64,000 nucleotides of DNA from Synergistales bacterium (GTDB lineage Bacteria > Synergistota > Synergistia > Synergistales > Aminithiophilaceae). Position 1 is the first letter of the stretch. The number at the start of each line of letters is the position of its first letter. The notes under the pieces are model-generated. The model was given only the letters and a program-made list of their open reading frames with translations. It made no database searches and was not told the DNA's origin. The position numbers and the translations under genes were made by a program. The stretch spans positions 124,001 through 188,000 of the forward strand of contig JAHDQY010000009.1 in assembly GCA_018433595.1 (NCBI GenBank), read 5' to 3'. Positions 44,041 to 52,251 of this stretch are shown one piece after another.

Positions 44041-44732
44041 AGAATACCTCCAAGCTTATTGTCGCCCTTGATCTTTCGACTCCCGAGGAGGCTCTGTCCT
44101 ACCTTGACGAGACGGGCGATCTGCTGCCCTTCGTTAAGATCGGCCCGGGTCTTTTCTTCCAGGGGGGGAAAGCCCTTCTCAAGGAGATCATGGCCCGAGG
44201 ACATCGGGTCTTCCTCGATCTCAAACTTCATGACATTCCCAACACCGTTGCGTTGGGAGTCAGAGCCCTCAGCGAATTGGGACTTTGGGCTCTGACCCTT
44301 CACACCTGCGGTGGCGTTCCGATGATGGAGGCCGCTGTCAGAGAGAAGGGAGAAATGCTTCTTTGGGGCGTCACGGTGCTGACCAGCCTGGACGATGCTC
44401 AATGGGGCGAGGTCCATCCGCTCTCTCCGATGGACAAGGCCCTTGAGGCCAGGGCCCGGGCGGCGGAGCGGGCCTGCCTTGACGGTCTCGTCTGTTCGCC
44501 TCGCGATCTGGGGACGGTCCGCCGTGCCGCTTCGTTGATGACCGTCGTGCCCGGAATCCGTCCCTCTTGCAGAGGCGACGATCAGGCTCGTACAGCAGGA
44601 CCTAGGGAGGCTGTCGCCGCCGGAGCCGACTACCTCGTCGTCGGAAGACCGCTGATCCTGGCCCATGACCGGCGCCGTGCCGCTCAAGAGATTCTTATGG
44701 AGATCGAGGAGGGATTATCCTGCCGCAGTTGA
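44037..44732 (+). CDS. pyrF: Orotidine 5'-phosphate decarboxylase
   Basis: Decarboxylates OMP to UMP. It has 231 residues; LIVALDLSTPEEAL at the start, the catalytic DLKLHDIPNTV near residue 61 and VPGIRPSCRGDDQ near the end, followed by GADYLVVGRPL. ATG 44037 follows GGAAAGGAGAG. It runs into pyrE. Confidence 0.96.
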   Translation: MKNTSKLIVALDLSTPEEALSYLDETGDLLPFVKIGPGLFFQGGKALLKEIMARGHRVFLDLKLHDIPNTVALGVRALSELGLWALTLHTCGGVPMMEAAVREKGEMLLWGVTVLTSLDDAQWGEVHPLSPMDKALEARARAAERACLDGLVCSPRDLGTVRRAASLMTVVPGIRPSCRGDDQARTAGPREAVAAGADYLVVGRPLILAHDRRRAAQEILMEIEEGLSCRS

Positions 44733-45298
44733 CGGAAACAGAGCGTCTTCAGGAAATGCTCAGCGAAAGCGGTGCCCATCTTCAGGGCCATTTCTGCCTC
44801 ACTTCGGGGCTTCACAGCGCCAACTACCTTCAATGTGCCCTGCTGCTTCGTTTCCCCGCTTTCGCCGCCTTTGCGGGAGAAGCCCTGGCGCGGCGCCTTG
44901 AACCGTTCCGGCCCGATATTGTCCTCTCTCCGGCCATCGGCGGCCTCATCATCGGTCACGAGGTGGCCCGTGCCCTCGATGTCCCCTTCCTTTTCTGCGA
45001 ACGCCAGGAAGGTGTCATGACGCTACGGCGTTTCCCGCACCCTGGTCCGGTCTCTTTCGTCGTCGTCGAGGATGTCATCACGACAGGAGGATCCTCTCTC
45101 GAAGTCGGCAGCCTCATCGAACAGGGTGGAGCCAGGTGGGTGGGCACGGGCTGTATCGTCGATCGAAGCGGAGGCTCTCACCGTCTTCCCGGCGCCCTGC
45201 ACTCTCTTTGGGGGGTGCGCTTCGAGACGTGGAGCCCTGGAGAGTGTCCCCTCTGCGCCCAGGGGTTGCCGTTGGTAAAGCCCGGAAGCCGTGTCTGA
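44729..45298 (+). CDS. pyrE: Orotate phosphoribosyltransferase
   Basis: Attaches orotate to PRPP to give OMP. It has 189 residues; LTSGLHSANYLQC near residue 25 and PRPP motif VVVEDVITTGGSS near residue 112. The start is uncertain: TTG 44729 overlaps the pyrF stop but its Shine-Dalgarno (GGAGGG, 44708-44713) is 15 nt away; CTG 44720 is another option. Last gene of the operon. Confidence 0.93.
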   Translation: MTETERLQEMLSESGAHLQGHFCLTSGLHSANYLQCALLLRFPAFAAFAGEALARRLEPFRPDIVLSPAIGGLIIGHEVARALDVPFLFCERQEGVMTLRRFPHPGPVSFVVVEDVITTGGSSLEVGSLIEQGGARWVGTGCIVDRSGGSHRLPGALHSLWGVRFETWSPGECPLCAQGLPLVKPGSRV

Positions 45299-45343
45299 CC
45301 GGTATAGGGCGCTAAAGAGGAGATAGGGCACAAGGAGCCATGA

Positions 45344-45349
45344 TACAAT
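45344..45349 (+). promoter_or_regulatory. Extended -10 promoter element for folD-like gene
   Basis: TGATACAAT (TGn + TACAAT, -10 at 45344-45349), 38 nt before the start codon; no good -35, so it would rely on the extended -10. Confidence 0.5.
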
Positions 45350-45386
45350 ACCCCTCGTACGCGCAAGTAAGAGAGGGGGGTGCTGT

Positions 45387-46286
45387 GTGCTTGTTCTGGA
45401 TGGCCGGGAGCCGTCACGGAAAATGATGGATTGCTTGAAGGAAGAGGTAGAAAAGATCAAGCGTTCCAAGGGGTGGCAGCCCTGCCTAGCGACGATTCAG
45501 ATCGGTGAAGATCCAGCGGCGGCGGCCTACCTTCGGAGCCAGAGAAGGGCTTGCGAGCGTGTCGGTTTTGAAGCGAGGCGTTACGTCTTCGTCGAAGGGG
45601 TTGCTCTCAGCGAGGTTCAAACGCTTCTCCGAGAGCTCAGCGCCGATGAGACCGTAGATGCCGTTATGGTAGAGCGCCCTTTGCCGGCGACGTGGGACCT
45701 GGCCAAGCTGATGGATCTTGTTGATCCTGTAAAAGATGTGGAAGGCGTCCACCGTTCCAACCTGGGCAGTCTCTACCTAGGCGATCACAATGCGTCTCAT
45801 CCCTGTACGGCTCAGGCGATAATGACGCTTCTCAGTGAATACCATCTCGACGACCTGAAGGGAAAGAACGCTTCTGTCATCGGCGTCAGCCCCACTGTTG
45901 GGAAGGCTGTCGCCATGCTGCTTCTCCATCGAAGAGCTTCGGTGACGCTCCTTCACAGTCAGTCTCGGAGCGCGGAGGTCGTTCGGGCCCTGGAGCAGGC
46001 TGACGTCGTCGTTGTCGGTATCGGGAAACCTCGAATGATTACTGGGGATCTTCTCAAAAAGGGAGCAGTCGTTATCGATGTGGGCATTAACATCCTTGAA
46101 GACGGATCCGTAGTTGGAGACGTCGATTGGGAGAGCCTTAAAAATGTGGCCTTGGCTGCGACGCCTGTCCCTGGCGGTGTGGGTCCGTTGACCGTAGCTT
46201 CGTTGATGGAAAACGTTCTTCATTGTGCCAAGAAGAGGCGGCGGCCCCCTTTCGGGGTCGCATCGCAAAAGGGTGCAGATAGGTGA
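45387..46286 (+). CDS. folD: FolD-like methylenetetrahydrofolate dehydrogenase/cyclohydrolase with altered active site
   Basis: FolD fold: PGGVGPLTVASLMEN near the end, IGVSPTVGKAV (Rossmann loop) near residue 163 and PVKDVEGV near residue 117. FolD oxidises methylene-THF and hydrolyses methenyl-THF. Three positions important in characterised enzymes differ: the conserved Lys (human Lys56, E. coli Lys54) is Gln52, the Gln of VQLPLP is Glu96, and the Asp of KDVDG (human Asp125) is Glu119. The cyclohydrolase, or the whole activity, may be changed. It has 299 residues; GTG 45387 follows AGGGGGG. It is coupled to the next gene by GTGA overlap. Confidence 0.85.
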   Translation: MLVLDGREPSRKMMDCLKEEVEKIKRSKGWQPCLATIQIGEDPAAAAYLRSQRRACERVGFEARRYVFVEGVALSEVQTLLRELSADETVDAVMVERPLPATWDLAKLMDLVDPVKDVEGVHRSNLGSLYLGDHNASHPCTAQAIMTLLSEYHLDDLKGKNASVIGVSPTVGKAVAMLLLHRRASVTLLHSQSRSAEVVRALEQADVVVVGIGKPRMITGDLLKKGAVVIDVGINILEDGSVVGDVDWESLKNVALAATPVPGGVGPLTVASLMENVLHCAKKRRRPPFGVASQKGADR

Positions 46287-47140
46287 AGCGGAGCGGCAAA
46301 AAGTGCCTTTTCTTGCTCCTCCTGTTGTTTTTGTCCGGGTTCCGTTTTTGGGGTGTCCCCTTTTCGGAGGCCCAGGAGTCGGGGCGACGGTCTCTCTGGG
46401 TGACGTCGCCTTGGTTGGCGTTGATGTGCCGCTTTGTCGGAGGTGTCTATGTCGATGTCCATCCGTTGGCAGCCTGGGATGAGGGAGGAAACCTTTTGCT
46501 GGAGGCCAAGAGGCCTCCGGAAGGCGGGACAGTCATAGCCCTCGACAAGGAGGAGGGGCACCTCTACGGATTCAAGGGGAAAGATGTGGAGCTGCGGACT
46601 CTTTACAGTCGCCTTCCTCTCGGTGATGCCGAACGGGAGAGGCTTTTTCTTGATCCTGCCGGCCTGCCTTTTTTGGGGCAACGACTGTTGGTTGTTCTGG
46701 CGGACATCGATAGGGAGTGCTACGGTTATTATCAGAGGCGGCTTGCCGAATTTCAGTCACGTCTCGAAAGCACCGTGGACGTTGGGAGGCAGATCATCGG
46801 AGATGTTCTCCTGCTGGACCTTACCGGCCGGAGCTCCCTTTTAATCGAAGGAGCCGTCAAGGCGCCCATCAGGCCCCCTGAGGCGGTTTGGACGAAATGG
46901 GAGCAGGGCCAGGGACTCTCCTCGCTTAGGCTCTCTCTGCAGGAGGCGCGACGACGGGGCTGGCTTGTCGTCGTGGATGTCTGGACTCCGGAGGGAATAC
47001 GTCTGGAGGCGGAGACGACGGGCCCCATCGTTTTTCTGCCCGGTCCGTCAATCGAGCAGGATCTTTTCTTGTTCCTCTATGATCAGTATCTGGCGATATG
47101 GAATGCGATGAGGCAGAAAGAAAGCGGGAGAGGGGCTTAA
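46283..47140 (+). CDS. Signal-peptide protein resembling a TroA/ZnuA-type metal-binding receptor
   Basis: A 285-residue exported protein: basic N terminus, hydrophobic core (LLLLLFLSGFRFWGV) and likely cleavage after SEA. The body resembles ZnuA/TroA-type metal receptors in outline (SPWLALMCRFVGG near the start; DIDRECYGYYQRRLAEFQSRLE, the interdomain-helix pattern). The usual His ligands are not obvious, so metal binding is doubtful. GTG 46283 overlaps the folD-like stop. No ABC permease or ATPase is nearby. The family assignment is by pattern only and could be wrong. Confidence 0.5.
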   Translation: MKRSGKKCLFLLLLLFLSGFRFWGVPFSEAQESGRRSLWVTSPWLALMCRFVGGVYVDVHPLAAWDEGGNLLLEAKRPPEGGTVIALDKEEGHLYGFKGKDVELRTLYSRLPLGDAERERLFLDPAGLPFLGQRLLVVLADIDRECYGYYQRRLAEFQSRLESTVDVGRQIIGDVLLLDLTGRSSLLIEGAVKAPIRPPEAVWTKWEQGQGLSSLRLSLQEARRRGWLVVVDVWTPEGIRLEAETTGPIVFLPGPSIEQDLFLFLYDQYLAIWNAMRQKESGRGA

Positions 47141-47153
47141 CCCTCTCCCGCTT
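47122..47153. terminator. Terminator between convergent genes
   Basis: AAGCGGGAGAGGG/CCCTCTCCCGCTT (13-bp perfect stem, 6-nt loop). Read on the minus strand it is followed by TCTTTC, so it mainly ends selD; the TAA stop of the plus-strand gene lies in the loop. Confidence 0.8.
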
Positions 47154-47156
47154 CGG

Positions 47157-48188
47157 CTACCGGATGTCGATGCCGGATCCCGGCAGGAAGGTTCCGATCC
47201 GGCGGGCATCGGAAAATCCGATGTCGCGAAGAGAGGAGACGAAGGCAGAAACGACTTCCTCCGAAACGGCAATGAGAAGGCCTCCGGATGTCTGAGGATC
47301 GAAAAAAAGGTCGCTTCTTTCAGGAGGCAAGGTGTCGAGTCCCGTCACGCGGCTTGCGTAGAGGTCCCGGTTTTTGTAGGCTCCGGCAGGCACGAGTCCC
47401 ATGGAGGCCGCTTCGAGGACGCCCGGCAGAAGGGGGAGCGCTTCCGCCTCGATGCGGCAGCTCAAGTCTTCTTCTGCAAGCATGTCCAGAAGGTGACCTG
47501 CCAGTCCGAAACCGGTGACATCGGTACAGGCATGGACCTGGGAAAGCAACGGGCGTGGCAGCTTCAGGGGAACATCGTTGAGAGTCGCCATCGACGTCAG
47601 GGCCTTCTCTCCGTGGACGGTGTTGAAGAGCTGGGCCATCATCGCCGTTATGGCGATGCCCGTTCCCAGGGCTTTTGTCAGAATCAATGCGTCTTGATCT
47701 CGGGCGCCGGTGACGCGCCAGATGTCCTTACAGGAAACCTCTCCGTAGACGGCAAGGCCGAACTTGGGCTCCTGATCTTCGATGCTGTGGCCGCCTGCCA
47801 GGATGGCGCCGGCTTCAAGCGCCTTTTTCTGACCGCCTCGGAGAATGTCCTGAAGCATCTCCAGGGGGAGGCATCCGAGAGGGAAGCCGACAAAATTGAG
47901 GGCGATCAGCGGTCGTCCCCCCATGGCGAAGACGTCACTCAGAGCGTTGGCCGCAGCGATTTCGCCCCACAATTCACCGTCGTCGACGACAGGCGTAATA
48001 ACATCGAGCGTGAATATTCCCGCTCTCTCCTCATCAATTGCCCAAAGAGCGGCATCCTCGCCGTGCGCCCAGCCGGCAAGCAGACGATCCCCCCTTGCGG
48101 GGGCAAGGCCGTCAAGAACTTTCTGCAGGTCCGCCGGACCGATTTTCGCGGCTCACCCGCTGCTGTGACTCAGTTCCGTCAGTCTCAC
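47157..48188 (-). CDS. selD: Selenophosphate synthetase SelD, selenocysteine-containing (UGA at 48155-48153)
   Basis: Makes selenophosphate from selenide and ATP, the Se donor for SelA. The visible frame from 47972 lacks an N terminus, but upstream in the same frame the sequence MRLTELSHSSGUAAKIG reads through a TGA at 48155-48153. That UGA sits exactly where Cys17 of E. coli SelD is (pattern U-x2-Lys, Sec12 and Lys15), so it is selenocysteine. A SECIS-like hairpin follows (48128-48140). GTG 48188 gives 343 residues; AGGGGG is 8 nt upstream. GEDAALWAID, ITPVVDDGELWGEI and VTGFGLAGHLLDM are conserved. It follows birA on the minus strand. Standard gene callers would truncate it. Confidence 0.92.
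48128..48140 (-). promoter_or_regulatory. SECIS-like hairpin for selD UGA
   Basis: On the minus strand GGTCC-GGC-GGACC forms a perfect 5-bp stem with a 3-nt loop, beginning 12 nt after the UGA. The E. coli fdhF SECIS stem starts about 11 nt after its UGA, and GGUC is also its apical motif. Lower pairing GCCG (48152-48149) with CGGC downstream is possible. Confidence 0.7.
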
Positions 48189-48237
48189 TGCGGACACCCC
48201 CTTTCACTGGTGTCGGTGAAGAACATCTCCAAGGCTC

Positions 48238-49239
48238 TTAATGGCGAGGGCGCAGATGAACGACATCGGCTGCGGTGAAAGTCAAAAGCCCCCCCGCGGA
48301 TTCGATTCGCAGCGCTCCTTCGGGGCTGAGCTCGACAGCACGGCCTTCGTGGCACTGTTCTCCCGTCGTGACCCGGACTTCCCGGGTCAGTGTGTGGCAG
48401 CGACGGCTGTACTCCTTGACCAGCAAGGTATCTCCCCCTGGTTTTTCCAGAGCGGCGAGCCTTTCCTCAATGGCTCTGACGATGGCGGCAACGACGTTGC
48501 CGCGGTTGACGCTATGTCCCAAAATGGCAAAAAGAGAGCTTGCCTCCCCTTGCAGTTCTGGAGGCAAGGAATCAAGAGGTGTGTTGGCGTTGAGGCCGAT
48601 GCCTGTAACGGCGTAATGGACCCGATCGGCCTCGCTTGCTGCCTCGCTGAGAATGCCGCAGAGCTTCTTCTCCTGCCAGAGGATGTCGTTGGGCCACTTC
48701 AGTTGACAAGGGAGATCGAAGAGGTTCCAAAGGGCATCGCTGACGGCAAGGCCTGCAGCGAGGTTGAGGAGCTGAATCTTTGAGGGGACAAGCCTGGGAC
48801 GTGATAGGATGGAAAGATAAATCCCCCCTTTTTGGGGGGAAACCCAGCGGCGCCCTCGGCGTCCACGTCCCAGTGTCTGTTCCTCGGCAAGGCAAATGAC
48901 ACCGGCCGGGGCGTTGTTACGTGCCATTTGTTTGAGGACTTCCTGGGTCGATTCCAGCCGGTCCCACCACAGGACGGGATGCCCCCATGGGCAGTCTTTT
49001 AAAAGGAAATCGATCCAGGAGGGAGCCAGGTCCGGGAAAGAAGTCTCTTTCAGGGTATAGCCTTTTTGAGGTGACGAAAGAATGACGAACCCTTCTTCCC
49101 TCAGGGATTCGATCGCCTTCCAGATGGCCTGTCGTGTCACCCCCGCCTTGGTACGGAGCAATGCGCTGGAAACGAGTTTGTTCCGTTGGTCAAGGAACAT
49201 GGAGAGGACGGCGATTTTCGTGGGATTTGATCGCTGCAA
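48238..49239 (-). CDS. birA: Biotin-protein ligase / biotin repressor BirA
   Basis: Attaches biotin to carboxyl carrier proteins and probably represses biotin genes. It has 333 residues: an N-terminal winged helix (residues 1-65, ALLRTKAGVTRQAIWKAIESLREEG), then the ligase domain with GRGRRGRRWVSP near residue 135, KWPNDILW and GIGLNAN near residue 220, and a C-terminal SH3-like end. TTG 49239 is preferred: AGAGGTGG lies just upstream and the predicted promoter start (about 49266) is too close for ATG 49335, which would overlap prfB. It is transcribed toward selD. Confidence 0.85.
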   Translation of the reverse strand: MQRSNPTKIAVLSMFLDQRNKLVSSALLRTKAGVTRQAIWKAIESLREEGFVILSSPQKGYTLKETSFPDLAPSWIDFLLKDCPWGHPVLWWDRLESTQEVLKQMARNNAPAGVICLAEEQTLGRGRRGRRWVSPQKGGIYLSILSRPRLVPSKIQLLNLAAGLAVSDALWNLFDLPCQLKWPNDILWQEKKLCGILSEAASEADRVHYAVTGIGLNANTPLDSLPPELQGEASSLFAILGHSVNRGNVVAAIVRAIEERLAALEKPGGDTLLVKEYSRRCHTLTREVRVTTGEQCHEGRAVELSPEGALRIESAGGLLTFTAADVVHLRPRH

Positions 49240-49254
49240 TGAGGCCACCTCTTT

Positions 49255-49282
49255 TTGATAGAAATCGCTATGATGATATAAT
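49255..49282 (+). promoter_or_regulatory. Promoter for prfB
   Basis: TTGATA (49255-49260), 16-nt spacer, TATAAT (49277-49282). Predicted start near 49289, 45 nt before the prfB ATG. Confidence 0.75.
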
Positions 49283-49301
49283 GAAACACCATTGCTTTCA
49301 A
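49273..49301 (-). promoter_or_regulatory. Promoter for birA-selD
   Basis: On the minus strand TTGAAA (49301-49296), 17-nt spacer, TATCAT (49278-49273); it overlaps the prfB -10 on the other strand. Confidence 0.6.
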
Positions 49302-49333
49302 CGTCAGCTTTTTTCAAAAAAGGAGGTTCCGTC

Positions 49334-50435
49334 ATGGCGCAATTGCCGATTTCGACGGTAATGGAGGAACTGAGGGGCCTGGCAAAGGCTCTCCAGGACA
49401 GTCTTTGACCTTTCAGCAAAGGAAAGACGGGAGGATGAGCTTCTCCATGTGACTTCTCAGCAGAGCTTCTGGGAGAGAGAGGATGCGCAGGATCTCAGCC
49501 GGGAACTGGCGCGTCTTCAAGAGCTTCGCGAAGACTGGAGGCACGTGGAGGAGAGGCTTGATAACTTGGAGGCTCTGGCGGAGATTCTTGCTGAAGAGAG
49601 CGATTCCGAGTTAACGGAGGAATTTTATGCAGCCGCCTCGTCTTTCCGAAAGGCGATGGAGGAGAAGCAGACGCATCTTCTTCTCAACGGAGACTTCGAT
49701 GAGCGCAATGCCATTCTCACCATTCACGCTGGAGCCGGAGGGCTTGACTCTCAGGATTGGGCCGAAATGATGCTGAGGATGTATTTGCGGTGGTGTGAAA
49801 ACCGCGACTTCCACGTCCAGGTCCTCGATGTTCAGAATGACGGCGAAGCGGGCATCAAAAGTACCGTTATTCTGGTGAAAGGTCCTTATGCGTTCGGTTA
49901 TCTGCGAGCCGAAGTCGGCGTTCACCGTCTTGTGCGGATTTCACCTTTTGATGCCGCGAAGAAACGCCATACGAGTTTTGCTTCTGTTCACGTGATTCCG
50001 GAATTGCCTGATGATCTGGAGGTCCATATCAGGCCTGAAGATCTGAGAATCGATACCTACCGGGCCAGCGGCGCCGGTGGACAGTATGTTAATATGACCG
50101 ACTCCGCCGTGAGAATCACCCACATCCCTTCCGGCATCGTTGCAAGCTGCCAGGACGAGCGTTCTCAGCACATGAACAGGCAGGTCGCGATGAAGGTACT
50201 CAAGGCCAGGCTTTACGAACTGCAACAGAGGGAGCGCCATGAGCAATTGGAGAACCTTCAGGGAGAAAAAAAGGAAATCGGCTGGAGCAGTCAGATCCGT
50301 TCCTATGTGCTGCATCCCTACACGATGGTCAAGGACCATCGGACGGGGTGTGAGGTCGGGAATGTCCAGGCCGTTCTTGACGGTGATCTAGACCCCTTCA
50401 TTTTTGCCTTCCTGCGCTTCAGCAAGACGGCGTAA
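49334..50435 (+). CDS. prfB: Peptide chain release factor 2 with programmed +1 frameshift
   Basis: Recognises UAA/UGA and releases the nascent chain. The N terminus is in frame 49334-49405 (24 codons ending SL), then a UGA (49406-49408); the rest continues +1 from GAC 49407. The joined product has 366 residues, the E. coli length. It has SPF (codon specificity) near residue 205 and the catalytic GGQ in SGAGGQYVN near residue 250. ATG 49334 follows AGGAGG at 7 nt. The UGA is the site by which RF2 senses its own level: low RF2 favours the frameshift. Confidence 0.96.
49395..49409 (+). other. Programmed +1 frameshift signal of prfB
   Basis: AGGA (49395-49398), 4 nt, then CTT TGA C (49403-49409): CUU-UGA-C is the canonical slippery site, with a Shine-Dalgarno-like element just upstream, as in other prfB genes. 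Confidence 0.92.
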
Positions 50436-50460
50436 GTCGTGTGGCGAGAGGTAGGGAATC

Positions 50461-52230
50461 GTGAAAACAATTAAAGTTGCGGTCTTGTGTCTTTTCGTGC
50501 TGCTTCTCGCCTCCATGTCGTCGGCTCTAGGGAGAGGGTTCAAGCCCGGGGTGGAGACGATGCCCCTCGAAGAGATTCGTCCGGGGCTAAAAGGTGAGGC
50601 CAGGACGGTCATTTCGGGCGAGGAAATCCTCTCCTTCCCTGTCGAGATTGTCAGCGTGATTCAACGACGGAGCACTCCCAAGAATTTCATTCTGGTTCGG
50701 GCTGAAGGTCCTCTCATCGAGAAAACTGGCGGAATCGCTGCCGGTATGAGCGGTAGCCCCGTTTACATTGGCGGGCGCCTGGTGGGGGCCATCGGCTACG
50801 GGTGGAATTTCAGCGACCATCGGCTGGGTCTTGTGACGCCCATTGAGGAAATGGCAGAAACCTGGGAATGGCCGGCCTCGTCGGTGTCGATGCCTGATCC
50901 GGTTCCTCTCTCGGCTCCGGAGAGCGGAGACGCCCTTTCCGAGGAAGTTGCTCTTCAGGACGAGGTCCTCGATAAGGAGGTTTCACCTGATGCAAGGGTG
51001 TTGCTCCTTGCCGATGGACTTAGCCCCAGAGCCGGCGAAGCCTTAGGACGTCGCCTGGGCGTGACGGTTTATCCCCTCGCAGGCGGTGGAGGAGCCCCTT
51101 CTCTGCCTGTCGAAGAGGACTGGAAGCCCTCACCCGGCGCTGCCATCGGTGTTCAGCTTGCCTGGGGCGATGTTTCCCTCGGTGCAACCGGGACGCTGAC
51201 GGCTCTTGATGATCAGGGCCGTTTTGTGGCCTTTGCTCATCCTTTCCTTAATCGCGGTCCCGTCGCCTACCCGGTTGTTCGATCGGTGGTTCACGCTGTT
51301 GTCCCCAGTCTCGAAAGCCCTTTCAAAATCGGTGAAGCGAAGGCCATTGTCGGGACGGTGACTCAGGATCGCCCTCAGGCTGTTGGAGGGCGGCTTGGTT
51401 TCTTTGCTCCCTCCGTCTCCGTCTCCGTGACGTTTCGGGATGTGGACATGAAGAGGGAAAGTCGAAAGAGGTTTCACATCGTCAATGACCCTTATCTTTT
51501 CGCTTCCATCGTTCCTGATGCCATGCTGGGTCTTCTTGACGATCTTTGGGGACGGCTTGGTGAAGGAACGATCCGGTCAACCGTTTCTATTGAGGGGCGT
51601 CACCTTGTCCGTGGCTGGACGAGGAAGAATATGTTTTTCTCGGACAGCGATGTCGTCTCCTCTCTCGTCAATGAATTCCATCTTTTGACGGACATCGTCG
51701 CTTTGAATCCTTTTAAGGAGGTTTTCCCTCTCGGCCTTCATGTTGACCTGGAGATTACCCGTGTCCCCCGGGTTCTCCTCATTGAAGATGTTACTGTCAA
51801 GGAGAAAGAGGTCCTGCCGGGCGGCAAGGTGGAGGTCGAGGTCAAGCTACGTCCCTACCGCAAGCAACAGGAAACGCGGACTTTCACTCTCGCTGTCCCC
51901 TCCGATGCCTCCGGCCCCTGTGAGATCATCGTCCGAGGAGGAGGGATCGCCGAGCCGGAACAGGAGTCTCTGCTGGCCGGATGGCGATCCATAACGGATC
52001 TGGAGGGTTTGTTGACGGAAGTCAATGCCAAGGAGGCCAACAATGAGGTCATTATCGAACTGCTTTCACCTCCCAAAGACCCTCTTGCCGGAGCAGAGGA
52101 GGAGCAGAAGCTTTTGAGCGAGGTCAAAAAAGAGCGTCTCAAAGAGGGGACGCTGCGGGTCTTTCGCTCGAATTACTACGTCGAGGGCTTCATGCGGAGG
52201 CTTGTGACTGTCAAGGGAGAGAATCCCTAA
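50461..52230 (+). CDS. SpoIVB-like S55 peptidase-domain protein
   Basis: Exported 589-residue protein with signal peptide (VAVLCLFVLLLASMSSALG). The N-terminal ~150 residues are an S55 domain: GVETMPLEEIRPGLKGEARTV and the catalytic Ser in GGIAAGMSGSPVYIGG (about residue 100). A second conserved block, FVAFAHPFLNRG near residue 260, fits the same family. In Bacillus SpoIVB is a sporulation serine peptidase, but related proteins occur in non-sporulating diderms. It is followed 21 nt later by mlaEFD. Peptidase activity and target are inference; the extra C-terminal beta-rich half has no known match. Confidence 0.8.
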   Translation: MKTIKVAVLCLFVLLLASMSSALGRGFKPGVETMPLEEIRPGLKGEARTVISGEEILSFPVEIVSVIQRRSTPKNFILVRAEGPLIEKTGGIAAGMSGSPVYIGGRLVGAIGYGWNFSDHRLGLVTPIEEMAETWEWPASSVSMPDPVPLSAPESGDALSEEVALQDEVLDKEVSPDARVLLLADGLSPRAGEALGRRLGVTVYPLAGGGGAPSLPVEEDWKPSPGAAIGVQLAWGDVSLGATGTLTALDDQGRFVAFAHPFLNRGPVAYPVVRSVVHAVVPSLESPFKIGEAKAIVGTVTQDRPQAVGGRLGFFAPSVSVSVTFRDVDMKRESRKRFHIVNDPYLFASIVPDAMLGLLDDLWGRLGEGTIRSTVSIEGRHLVRGWTRKNMFFSDSDVVSSLVNEFHLLTDIVALNPFKEVFPLGLHVDLEITRVPRVLLIEDVTVKEKEVLPGGKVEVEVKLRPYRKQQETRTFTLAVPSDASGPCEIIVRGGGIAEPEQESLLAGWRSITDLEGLLTEVNAKEANNEVIIELLSPPKDPLAGAEEEQKLLSEVKKERLKEGTLRVFRSNYYVEGFMRRLVTVKGENP

Positions 52231-52251
52231 AGGCTTTGAGTGAGGGAGCTC

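Noticed and set aside
45299-45386. Tetrahydrofolate riboswitch before the folD-like gene
   Set aside because: The 88-nt gap is too short and has no matching stems; only an extended -10 is seen.
47157-47972. SelD read as starting at 47972 (271 residues)
   Set aside because: This would lack the catalytic N terminus; the upstream sequence carries it through the UGA.
49449-50435. prfB starting at GTG 49449
   Set aside because: It has no Shine-Dalgarno and loses the N-terminal domain, which is encoded upstream via the frameshift.
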